Part shown: positions 52,186 to 62,674 of the stretch, one piece after another
How positions within the stretch are numbered: the first letter of the stretch is position 1
How the letters are laid out: each line of letters starts with the position of its first letter
DNA from: Chiridota heheva
Lineage: Eukaryota > Echinodermata > Holothuroidea > Apodida > Chiridotidae
Assembly: GCA_020152595.1 (NCBI GenBank)
Contig: JAIGNY010002171.1
Span: forward strand, 2,648,501 to 2,712,500
DNA: 64,000 nt
Direction: 5' to 3'
The notes under the pieces: model-generated
What the model was told of the DNA's origin: nothing
The model's database searches: none
Seen by the model: the letters and a program-made list of their open reading frames with translations, nothing else
Translations under genes and position numbers: made by a program

Positions 52186-52350
52186 TTATTCTTCATTTTT
52201 GTACATGTCACTATTGGATTTGAAAACTACTTCATATTCCCCGAGCATACGTACAGGGTCAGGTGTGGGTGGGTCAAGATCTGGAAGCTTATCTGGAGAA
52301 GACGGGAGAATCATAAAGCTCCGTAAAATTCCTCCCAGAAACAGGAAAAG
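52186..52350 (-). CDS. P450 terminal exon
   Basis: On the - strand the acceptor is ATTTTCAG; phase 0 in, TAA stop at 52188-52186. It encodes LFLFLGGILRSFMILPSSPD and a less conserved tail through DPPTPDPVRMLG. This matches the end of the L helix and the C-terminal strands of CYP2-type enzymes. Confidence 0.85.
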   Translation of the reverse strand, partial: LFLFLGGILRSFMILPSSPDKLPDLDPPTPDPVRMLGEYEVVFKSNSDMYKNEE

Positions 52351-55300
52351 CTGAAAATGAGAAAGAAGATTTTTAAAGGTGTACTGGGGCTTCTGATGTG
52401 ATTTATAATATAATCAATGCATTAGAAATACATAAAGCTTAAAAATGATGCGTGTTAAAAAGAAAACTGCTTAAATGCTTTCCAATTTTTCAAAAGCACG
52501 AAAGATTTCAGAATTTACTTACTGTCTTCTGAATCTTGTTTTATTCCAAAAAAAATTTTTGATGATGATTGGACATCAAACTTAGATAAAATCTCTAGAT
52601 AATATAATTTCCTTATTCAACCTCTCAATTAGCTGTCTTCCACAATGAAGTTAAGAAACAAACTTGCTTTTGTAATTTGAACTATTCGGATGCTTAAAAA
52701 GACCCCCTCCCCCCCTCCCCCCCCCCCCCCATCCACCCCCTTGATAGAAGCCCGGAGTCGAGCAATACGAAATGGTTTATCGCGAAAAAGTACACTGCTT
52801 GATAAAAGATCATTCAATTCCACTGATACACCAGATTGGTTGAAGACCGTGTTAGAGAAGTTGACCTGACAAGCCTGACGCAGTGACGTCAACGTATCAA
52901 TTATATATTTTTTCAATTCCCTTATTCAAAAGGCAAATCTCTCAAAAGAAAATTTCATTGTTGAAACTCTGTGAAGCTGATCGGTTTAACATTCAGTCAT
53001 TTTGTGCAGTTGTCAAATCTCGGAAATGGCTGAACTTGATAAAGAAACAAATCTTTATTTTCTTTGTTTAAAGTGAATACAATTCCAAATTTCCTCCGAA
53101 AACCTCATGCATTGCATTGGGAAGTGGCATTGGATGGATTAAGACGAATCACAATTGAACGCTTTGTTGATGTGTCCTAAGCTCTAACAGCTAAACAGAG
53201 AACTAACAAGGACCTTCTACTCCTTTCTCTCTTACCTGCATCTTGGCAAGTCGATCTCCGAGGCACGCTCTGGCACCAACCGAAAAAGCCATGAAACAAT
53301 GTGGTATCACAACTGCACCATCAGCATCCAAAAAATGTTCTGAAAAGAATTTTGGAGGTTTAGTAATGCGCTTCACATATTGAAACAAATAATAGAGGGG
53401 ACATAAATAAAACCTTTACATGAAATGTAACGTTACATTTTATATACCATAAGGAACTGAAGAAACAAACTTATCAAACAAGTCAAGGAATATTATTTAG
53501 AAATTGCTCATTTTGTCAAATGAGATCTTCAGTGACATAAAGAACGCACTGGTATACGCTAGCTAGTGTATTTCATTTTCCGTTTCATTTTTCGTATACA
53601 GAAACTTTTCTTTGACAGCTACTATTTTCAAAATGGATTTCTATTGTCAAAATGGACTGGAATAAAGCCTTCACATTACCATGATTTGTTGGTACTTAAT
53701 AAACGCTGTACCAGAATAGCAAGCAAAAACTCTGTTAGCTAATCTGGTACATAGTTTATTAAGTACCAAAAACAGAGTATAATGGCAATGTGAAGGATTT
53801 ATACCAGTCCATTTTGACATTAGAAATCCATTTTGAAAATAGAAGCTGTTTTTAGGAAATAACCAATTAACAAAAAATAAACATAAAAAATCACAATAAT
53901 TTGCCAAGGTATTTATCGGATTAAAACAACATTGGATTACATCAGAAAATACACAGCTCTATCCGTTCATTCACGGAGATGCACTTTCATGATAGGACCT
54001 GAAAAATAAAACTTGAAATTAGTCAAAGTGTAAGAAATGCGACTGAATTTTCGCTATACTACGTTTTTGACCATTTTTAAAAACTCCTTCTAGCCCATGA
54101 TGTCTGGATGTGTTCATATACCTTCCAAATATATGGGCTAAAAGCAAAACTTAGACAGCCATTCAGAAATACATTTGCACGTCTTAGGTCACATTTATTT
54201 CAAAAGATAGACAACCTGGAAGTGCAATGAGTTGATAAACCTCTCAGTCCCTTGAATAGTGCGGGATTAAGAAGTGCCAGTCGTAATGCAGTAATGCCGG
54301 TGGATTGTCATCGGCAGATCGGATGGTATTGATTTATTGGGTTTCACGGCATGTGGGCTCATTTCAGATGGGAGCAGTAGGCCTACTGGATAAGAGTAAC
54401 ACTTTGTACGGCTGTCTTTTGAGCGGAGCGCCAAGGCTGCAAAGGTACTTCCCGTAACTGTCATTCGCGATCATTCTCAATTTGATTAAGAAGTGTTACG
54501 GGATTAAGAAGTGTCAGTCGTAATGCCGGTGGATGGTTATTGGCAGATCGGATGGTATTGATTTATTGGGTTTCACGGCATGTGGGCTCATTTCAGATGG
54601 GAGCAGTAGGCCTACTGGATGGGAGTATCACTTTGTGCGGCTGTCTTTTAAGCGGAGCGCCAAGGCTGCTAAGGTACTTCCCGTAATTGTCATTCGCGAT
54701 TATTCTCAATTCACCTCTATAGGACTCGGATAAGAGATCAGTGCCAAGTAGAGCATCCGGAGGGGGCAAATTTAAATGTGGTCCAGTGTTTATGTTGAAA
54801 AGTGCCTAAAACTGAATAAAAGTGTATCTGAGGAAAGTTGCCTCCTGCTACCCACCCCCCCGCCCCCCCTCACCCACACACACATTCACGTACAATTCTG
54901 AATAAGCCATTGGCAAGAGACCTGACACCTTCTTTTACTTTGCTTTTTATTGAGCTTATTTATTTTCGTTTAACAGAAATATCTGACTACAGTTTGAAGA
55001 TGTTTTGAGGTCAGTGTGCACAAAATGTGTATAAGCAGATTAGGGGAAGGTCATCAGTTGGGGAGATTTCTTTTCAACATTGGAAGACGAACCCAGACAG
55101 TGGTGTAGCCAGCCATATAGGCTTTATATAAGGCTTCATTTCTAGGGGGACATATTGATATTCGTCGCCCCAAAAATTAATCGGGAGGACATGTCCCCTG
55201 AATCGCCGCCAATGCAGGTCATGTACATTGGAAGCAAGTGTGACAGGGAATCTTTATCTAAATTTGAGCGTTTTTACATAATCTGCATAATTGTGTTTTT

Positions 55301-55443
55301 CATTAAATCATTTTCTCAGAAATTTTAAATTCTACTTACCGGGGTAAAATTCTTCCGGTTTGGCCCAGTTCCGAGGATCGTGATGTACGTACCACAAATT
55401 GCAAAATACGGTCGTATTGCGCCTCACGTGATGTCCTTTCACA
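52186..55443 (-). CDS. Cytochrome P450 (CYP2-like), 3' three exons
   Basis: These are the last three exons of a haem-thiolate monooxygenase, normally an endoplasmic-reticulum enzyme that oxidises small lipophilic substrates. In transcript order the exons are 55443-55340, 53339-53236 and 52350-52186. Phases join cleanly: the G ending the first exon plus AA opening the second makes a Glu. The first exon carries NTTVFCNLWYVHHDPRNW and PEEFYP, the segment after the K helix. The second carries the haem loop FSVGARACLG (FxxGxRxCxG, Cys ligand) and DRLAKMQ, the start of the L helix. The third carries LFLFLGGILRSF and a 42-residue tail ending KNEE and TAA. The wording PEHFLDADG before the haem loop is typical of the CYP2 clan. 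The exons encode 124 residues of a protein usually near 500; no helix I or ExxR exon was found up to the window end. No internal stop or frameshift is seen, so the gene may be intact but continue outside, or be truncated by the repeats above 56.8 kb. Confidence 0.88.
52702..52742. repeat. Poly-C tract in P450 intron
   Basis: Long C runs on the + strand give G runs on the transcribed - strand; a potential G-quadruplex within the last P450 intron. Confidence 0.85.
53236..53339 (-). CDS. P450 exon: haem-binding loop
   Basis: On the - strand the acceptor is TTTTCAG and the donor GTAAGA; phase 1 in, phase 0 out. It encodes HFLDADGAVV then FSVGARACLGDRLAKMQ. All signature positions (F, G, R, C, G) are present. 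Confidence 0.92.
53617..53847. mobile_element. Foldback/MITE with ~100-bp inverted arms
   Basis: The left arm 53617-53714 and right arm 53744-53847 are inverted copies around a 29-nt loop. Shared words are ATTTTCAAAATGGATTTCTA, GTCAAAATGGACTGG, AAGCCTTCACATT and GGTACTTAATAAAC. It sits in the P450 intron between the haem-loop exon and its upstream exon. Confidence 0.88.
54262..54711. repeat. Tandem duplication of ~220 bp
   Basis: Copy 1 at 54262-54483 and copy 2 at 54499-54711 share GATCGGATGGTATTGATTTA, TTGGGTTTCACGGCATGTGG, AGCGGAGCGCCAAGGCTGC and TTCCCGTAA. GC content exceeds the surrounding intron. Copies are open over 65 codons on one strand each, but no domain is recognised. Confidence 0.9.
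55340..55443 (-). CDS. P450 exon: meander-region segment
   Basis: On the - strand the acceptor is GTTTAG and the donor GTAAGT; phase 2 in, phase 1 out. It encodes VKGHHVRRNTTVFCNLWYVH and DPRNWAKPEEFYP. The family pattern at this place is NLWxVHxDPxxWxxPxxFxP. Confidence 0.88.
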
Positions 55444-56830
55444 CTAAACGTATATAACGAAATACAACACTTGATTAAAACAAATTGTGAAATTATTCTA
55501 GACTTTTTTTCGTAAGAAATGGTAGGTTTTATTTTCGTTCGCAAGTAGTCTTAATGTCGCTTGTATATTCTACATATTTTTCTTTTCTTTTCAAAGTGAA
55601 ACTAATTTAATTAACTTGATTAATAAATTAAATTGATTATTGAAGTCTCTTTTAACTTTGACTAGGCCCATCCATATCTAGGGTTGGGGGATTCAGATCA
55701 CAAAGATTACACAGATAACAAGTTAAAGATGAAAAGGTAGATAATTTATATTCATCAGAAAGAACTTTAAATTCTGAACAGAGTAGTCTCTAATTTATGT
55801 CATAAGCAAATGTAGTTTCCAAGTTTAAGAATTTGTAAGGCCTATGTCCGTCTGTAAAGTATTGTGATGTGTGAAGGAGAGGACAGCTCAAATCTTTAAT
55901 GTAGTTCTTTAAATTTCTGTCCTAAATTTCAGTCACTAAAAATCTCCAGAATGTATTCTCTTGCTAAATATTTTTTTGGGAGTATGATGGAGATTAAACC
56001 TCTTCGTCATATTCAACCTCTTCTATTAAATAAACGTTGGTGACGGGATTGAAAAACAATAAGTTAGCAAAGAGAAATGCATTGGTTTACCCGTATCGAT
56101 GTCACAAAATTTCAATAAAATTTGCATAATTTATTATGATAAGGCCTTTAAATTAAAAATGCTGTAAACATTTTTTTAACCGATTTTGATAAATTGGTTG
56201 GCTATTTTCATGGTTTAAAACTTATTTCTTCTTTTTTTCAATTGATATTAAGAGGTTGCTACCTGTGTTGTTAACGTAAAATTAAAATGTGCTAACGTAA
56301 AATGTTGTAGAATTTTACCTGAAAATTTGGAAAGCGCCAAAATGGTCCAGTGGCAATCGAGTTTTATGAAATTGTTCCTTTACGGTTTTATAAAGTTTTT
56401 ACATTTTATCTTAGAGGATTAAGCTAATGTTATGGCAACACACATAGACCTTTAATGATTTATAGAAATATTCCCATGGAATTATTTCGTTTTTAAACAT
56501 ACATGACAGACAACATTTAAGAAACAGATTGGTAAAAACACATGTTGAAATCTTATTCGTAGAAGAAGTTAGTGAATTTTAAGGTTTTTTTCTTGCCCGC
56601 ATAAGATTGACTTTTGTACTGAGTCTACGTCATCATTATGATGTCATAATGATGACTTCGTGTACTAATCTTTACGTATTTTTTCGAAAATTATTTACCA
56701 ATTTGTCATAATTCAAATATCAGTTACAAGAACAGATTGGAAAACATTATTGTAAATCTATTCTAGACTTTTCTTAATTTTGGAAGAAAAAAATGTTCCC
56801 AATCATTCACAAAAAACATTTAAAAAAAAT
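55444..56830. other. AT-rich, nothing recognised
   Basis: This is where upstream P450 exons could lie, but no helix K (ExxR) or helix I segment was recognised on the - strand. ATGATGTCATAATGATGACT at 56638-56657 is a small palindrome-rich patch. Confidence 0.45.
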
Positions 56831-56869
56831 AATACATAAACAAGAAAGCAATCAATGGATTTGCTGATC

Positions 56870-57850
56870 TCATTCGTTCTGAGACTGTGGGCTCATGTAT
56901 GTTGTATGGTACGGTCGTAGTCTGGTTCCATCGATCCATCTATTCAAAGGCGTGCAATGTCTTGACATCAGTGACACTATCTGGCTAAAGTTCCCATCCC
57001 TGTCATTCCGGTGCCGCGGAATGCAACACCTTGCCGTACAAACGTCCTTGTCACATCCAACAGAATTGCTACTACGTCCAATTCTTTGCTTTATCGATTT
57101 GCTCTTGAATCAGAGCCCTCCATCTTTGCTTATCCAGCATAGTGTCTACGTGCCCACCATCAGTTGAAAATTGGTAGAAGTCCAACAATTAGAATTTGTG
57201 GCACTTTGAGGTAAAATGCTCTGCTAGTTTTCCAAGCTTATCTGCTCCTTGTCCTTTCATTTTATGCCGTGCCCTCACACCAGTTGAAATCCAAGCAGAT
57301 TCTGCTTTCTCTCGTCCGACGCCGACATCTCCGCGGAATACAGAACAGACGAATCAAAACTCTGCATCTTTCTTTATGCTATACTCGAGATGGGGGTAAT
57401 CAGCATACCACAGTGAAGAGAAACGACATTGCTTATTAGACGGTATTCCTTCCTGTACTGGAAACCTCGACAGGTTTTTTTGGTAGTTGGGTGAGATGAC
57501 GCTTTTGATTTTTTTTCAAAATCGCATTTGTCCGTTCCCCTGGGTTTCGTGCGGGTAGTTCATCCACATCCTCCTCACAGACAGTGCCTCGGTTAGCAGT
57601 GGTGGCATGTAATAAATGTCTTAATTCCTCATTTAGATCTTTGGAAATATTCGAAATTTCCATTGTCAAGTCGCAGATATCATTAAAAAAATGTTCGACA
57701 TCTGGTGAGTTCCTTTCTTGTACGCTCTTTAGTAGGTCATCGCATGTGTGTAATTTTGTTGTAAGCTCTTGCAGTTTGGCAGCACAAATGATTCAAGACG
57801 TATTGTTTTCTTTCACGGGTAGGCCTATTTCTGATTGGTCCTCAAGTTCG
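56870..57850 (-). pseudogene. hAT-like TTF/DUF4371 transposase relic
   Basis: The - strand reads as the N-terminal half of a ZMYM/DUF4371-type hAT transposase. In order: a helical stretch EELRHLLHATTANRG; the zinc-finger entry WYADYPHLEYSIKKDAEF; ARHKMKGQGADKLGKLAEHF then TSKCHK; VDTMLDKQRWRALIQEQ; after a frameshift near 57062 AILLDVTRTFVRQGVAFRG; then SQIVSLMSRHC and RPYHTTYMSPQSQNE before a stop near 56870. Stops include TGA in the first zinc-finger segment and TAA after TSKCHKF. The catalytic hAT dimerisation half is absent. Confidence 0.82.
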
Positions 57851-57884
57851 TCATCCTAAACGAGCAAACAGCAGAGAAGAACTA

Positions 57885-59205
57885 GATGTCTCCACTCCTC
57901 ATGTCTATAGCTGCATACTTGTACACATAGTGTCTCCACTCTTTATGTCTATAGCTGCATACCTGTACACATAGTATCTCCACTCCTCATGTCTATAGCT
58001 GCATACCTGTACACATAGTGTCTCCACTCCTGATATCTACAGCTGCATACCTGTACACATAGTGTCTCCACTCCTCATGTCTATAGCTGCATACCTGTAC
58101 CATAGTGTCTCCACTCCTCATGTCCATAGCTGCATACCTGTACACATAGTGTCTCCACTCCCCATGTTTATAGCTGCATACCTGTACACATAGTGTCTCC
58201 ACTCCTCATGTCCATAGCTGCATACCTGTACACATAGTATCTCCACTCCTCATGTCCATAGCTGCATACCTGTACACATAGTATCTCCACTCCTCATGTC
58301 TATAGCTGCATACCTGTACACATAGTGTTTCCACCCCTCATGTCCATAGCTGCATACCTGTACACATAGTGTCTCCACTCCTCATGTCCATAGCTGCATA
58401 CCTGTACACATAGTGTCTCCACTCCTTATGTCTATAGCTGCATACCTGTACACATAGTATCTCCGCTCCTTATGTCTATAGCTGCATACCTGTACACATA
58501 GTATCTCCGCTCCTTATGTCTATAGCTGCATACCTGTACACATAGTATTTATACTCCTCATGTCTATAGCTGCATACTTGTACACATAGTATCTCCACTC
58601 CCCATGTCTATAGCTGCATACCTGTACACATAATGTCTCCACTCCTCATGTCTATAGCTGCATACCTGTACATATAGTATTTCCACTCCTCATGTCTATA
58701 GCTGCATATCTGTACACATAGTGTCTCCACTCCCCATGTCTATAACTGCATACCTGTATACATAGTGTCTCCTCTCCTCATGTCTATAGCTGCATACCTG
58801 TACACATAGTGTCTCCACTCCTCATGTCTATAGCTGCATACCTGTACATATAGTATTTCCACTCCTTATGTCTATAGCTGCATACCTGTACACATAGTGT
58901 CTCCACTCCCCATGTCTATAGCTGCATACCTGTACACATAGTGTCTCCTCTCCTCATGTCTATAGCTGCATACCTGTACACATAGTGTCTCCACACCTCA
59001 TGTCTATAGCTGCATACCTGTGCACATAGTGTCTCCACTCCTCATGTCCATAGCTGCATACCTGTACACATAGTGTCTCCACTCCTCATGTCTATAGCTG
59101 CATACCTGTACACATAGTGTCCCCACTCCTCATGTTTATAGCTGCATACCTGTACACATAGTGTCTCCACTTCTCATGTCTATAGCTGCATACCAGTACA
59201 CTCAG
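57885..59205. repeat. 44-bp minisatellite
   Basis: About 30 copies of a 44-bp unit containing TCTCCACTCCTCATGTCTAT and AGCTGCATACCTGTACACAT. Variants (TCCATAG for TCTATAG, CTTATG for CTCATG) recur in blocks. One copy near 58098 lacks two bases. Confidence 0.96.
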
Positions 59206-60239
59206 TTTCATGTGTTTATCAATCCAGATTCACGCACTCCTCTGTTGTCATGGGATAATTTAATTTCGAATATCTCACAATTCAGTACAAAATTATAGGA
59301 CACAGCCTTCAGCTGCCACTCACTCCACCCATTCGCGGCATTTAACGCATACCAAGTATTTCTTTAAACAATTGGGTTTATGATATGATAACTTATATAT
59401 CTTTGTTCTAAAATGATTATCAATTATGTTCCTTGGTACAGAACTTAATCACTTAAATTAACATGACAGTAAATAAGATTATATATCAGCGTTAGTAACT
59501 TAAACTAACATTTCAAATATTCGCGTATACTTGTGAATAAAGTGAATGAAAATTGATATAACCCATTTACCCCCACACCACCTCGTATACACACACATTT
59601 CAAACTATTCAAGCAATATACTAGTCCGTCACTACATGAAGTTTTCGAAGTGGGTGGGTGTACTTCTTTAACTTGAAAGGTTTATATTATTTTATAAAGT
59701 GACACCAAAGAAAAAGTTCTGCTTAAAGAATAACATTTCGAGTAGGCCATTTTAAATTCGGGATCGTTAATAAAAATGCAAAGAAATAATGATGGGGAGG
59801 AGGGAGGAGGGGGAGGCTAATGGGGAGACATGTTTCTCAAATATGGAATATCAACTTAAAAAAATTAGAGAACAAAGTGTAGCCGTGTACGCAAGTGTGA
59901 GAGAGGAGATAATGTGCCCTGGACCTCCCCACCCTATGTGGTCACCGTGATATGAAACTTTTGCCAAAGTTGGCCACACTTGAAATGAAAACCATAGGGG
60001 GTCATATTAATGTTAATGACCGCATACTTTCAAATTTGGTCGATTTTTCATTTCATTTTAAAATTTGGGTGGTAAAAATTTGTCTGCGAAATTCAATCGC
60101 CCACTACCCCCTTTCTTCCCACTGCCCACTTCCTCCCCACTTCCCTCTCACGCGCTAAAAGAGAAAGCAAATTTTTGTTATAAATATCTACCTCAACCTC
60201 CAATTCAGCAGTTTGAGACTTTCTGGGAGGAACCTCTCT
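59206..60239. other. Intergenic, nothing recognised
   Basis: AT-rich with a purine-rich patch GGGGAGGAGGGAGGAGGGGG at 59795-59814. Confidence 0.5.
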
Positions 60240-61098
60240 GGAAATAGCTATTATTAACAAAAAAGCAATCCATGGAGTTGCTGATCTCATCACCTTAAGC
60301 ATACAACATAGTGAGGAAAATAGCTAACAAGAAAGCAATCCATGGAGTTGCTGATCTCATCACCTTAAGCATACAGCATAGTGGGGGAAATAGCTAACAA
60401 GAAAGCAATCCACGGAGTTGCTGATCTCATCACCTTAAGCATACAGCATAGTGGGAGAAATAGCTAACAAGAAAGCAATCCATGGAGTTGCTGACCTCAT
60501 CACCTTAAGCATACAGCATAGTGGGGGAAATAGCTAACAAGAAAGCAATCCATGGAGTTGCTGATCTCATCACCTTAAGCACACAGCATATTGGGGGAAA
60601 TAGCTATTATTAACAAAAAAGCAATCCATGGAGTTGCTGATCTCATCACCTTAAGCATACAACATAGTGAGGAAAATAGCTAATAATAACAAGAAAGCAA
60701 TCCATGGAGTTGCTGATCTCATCACCTTAAACATACAGCATAGTGGGGGAAATAGCTAATAATAACAAGAAAGCAATCCATGGAGTTGCTGATCTCATCA
60801 CCTTCAGCGCACAGCATAGTGGGGGGAAATAGCTAACAGGAAAGCAATCCATGGAGTTGCTGATCTCATCACTTAAGCATACAGCACAGTGGGGGATATA
60901 GCTAATAATAACAAGAAAGCAATCCATGGAGCTGCTGATCGCATCACTTTAAGCATACAGCATAGTGGGGGAAATAGCTAATAATAACAAGAAAGCAATC
61001 CATGGAGTTGCTGATTTCATCACCTTAAGCATACCGCATAGTGGGGGAAATAGCTAACAAGAAAGCAATCCGTCAAGTTGCTGATCTCATCACTTAAG
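60240..61098. repeat. 70/76-bp tandem repeat
   Basis: About twelve copies with core GAAAGCAATCCATGGAGTTG and CTGATCTCATCACCTTAAGC. Units end in TAGCTAACAA (70 bp) or TAGCTAATAATAACAA (76 bp). A single inverse copy lies at 61938-62010. About 35 bp of the core also occurs at the 3' edge of the hAT relic (56840-56875). Confidence 0.93.
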
Positions 61099-61099
61099 C

Positions 61100-62640
61100 A
61101 TGGTCACTATATGCATTTTCGGAATTTAAAATGGAACACAAATGTACAAATTAGTGTATAATTAAGGTCAAAGGTTGCAGAGCTAATGACCATTTTTCAC
61201 CATTTCCCCTATAGTGATGGAATGGTAAGTGTGACGTGAGCAAGAATGGTGTCATACAGTAGAGTACGATAAATGTGAACAATTTCAGAAGTTATTTCAG
61301 TAATTACGGTCAAGGGTCAGAGGTCAAATATGTAATTTTAGAGGGTTTACTTAGGTATTAATTTGTACAATTTTTGTACCAATTTAAATTCCGAAAGTGC
61401 AAGACCTGTACCAACCTTATCTTGTACCTTGACACCTTGGTACATCAATTTGTGTCCCATAGACTCTGGGGTCAAAAAGTCAAAGGTCACAAAGCTATTG
61501 ACTTCTTTTCACCATTTCCCCCTATAGTTATAGAATGATAAGTGTGACGTGTGTCATACAGTAGGGTGGGGTAAATGTAAAAAAAATCAGAAGTTATTTA
61601 CGGATTAGGGTCAAGAGTCAGAGGTCACAGGTCAAATATGTGATTTTAGGAGTAATTATGTACTATTTTGCGCATTTTCCCGCCATTTTTGAGTCAAAAA
61701 GTATAAGACCTATACCAACCCTATGTTGTACCATGATACCTGTCTTTTAATTTGTGTCTCGTAGATTCTGGGGTCAAATGTCAAAGATCAAAGGTTTGTT
61801 TGTACTGCCATGGGAATTACAATCTATTAACATGCATACAGAAAAATAGCCAAGCCCGTCTTAACATCTGCTTGTACTCGAACTTGCATGGGCAGCGTAA
61901 TCAATAAAAAGTCAGAGCTACAGTGACCCTGTTAGCTATTTTCCCGCTATGTTGTATGCTTAAGGTGATGAGGTCAGCAACTCTGCAGCTTGCTTTTTTT
62001 TGTTAGTTTTTGTTAGAATGTTAAACCTTACCCACCAATTTAATTTGTAAAGGTAACCAAGCAATTCTTTCGAAAGATGCAACCATCACCAAAAACTTCG
62101 TTTTATTTGACCTGTGACCATTGACCTTTGTACCCCTAAACCTAGGAGACATAATTATCCTCTAAAATTGCATATTTTACCTTGACCTTTGACCCTAACC
62201 ACCAAAACAACTTCTTAATTTTGTTGGCATTTATCTTACCCAACTACATGACACCGCCGATGCTCAAATCACTCTTACCATTCCACAACTATGGGGAAAT
62301 GGTTAAACGAGGTCACTAACTCTGTGACCTTTGACGTTTTCCGACTCCAGAGTCTACGAGACAGAACTTAATTCATGTACCAAGGTATCATGGTACAACA
62401 AAGGGTTGGTATAGGTCTTGCACTTTCGGAATTCAAAATTGCACAAAAATGTACAAATTAGTACATAAGTACCACCGAAAATCACATATTTGACCTCCGA
62501 CCTGTGATCCTTGACCCTAATTACTGAAATAATTTTGGAAAATTTTCACATTTAGCGTACCCTACTGTTTGACACCATTTATGCTCACGTCACGCGTACC
62601 ATTCTATAACTAAACATAACATAACTGACGGGCTAAAAAG
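61100..62640. repeat. Opposed repeats rich in AGGTCA half-sites
   Basis: Units at 61110-61440 and 61450-61760 recur in reverse orientation at 62090-62350 and 62390-62610. Each holds AAGGGTCAGAGGTCA or similar, a CACCATTTCCCC word and a GTGTCATACAGTAG word. The inverse satellite copy lies between the two halves. No coding potential. Confidence 0.75.
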
Positions 62641-62674
62641 GGTGAATCACCCCATAAAAAGTAGGCTAACACCA

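Noticed and set aside
58000..58210. - strand frame encoding tandem WRHYVYRYAA
   Set aside because: It is a reading of the 44-bp minisatellite; 44 is not a multiple of three, so the frame lasts only between stops.
60093..60302. - strand protein with MRSATPWIAF repeats
   Set aside because: This is the 70/76-bp satellite in translation; it recurs with frame changes through 60.2-61.1 kb.
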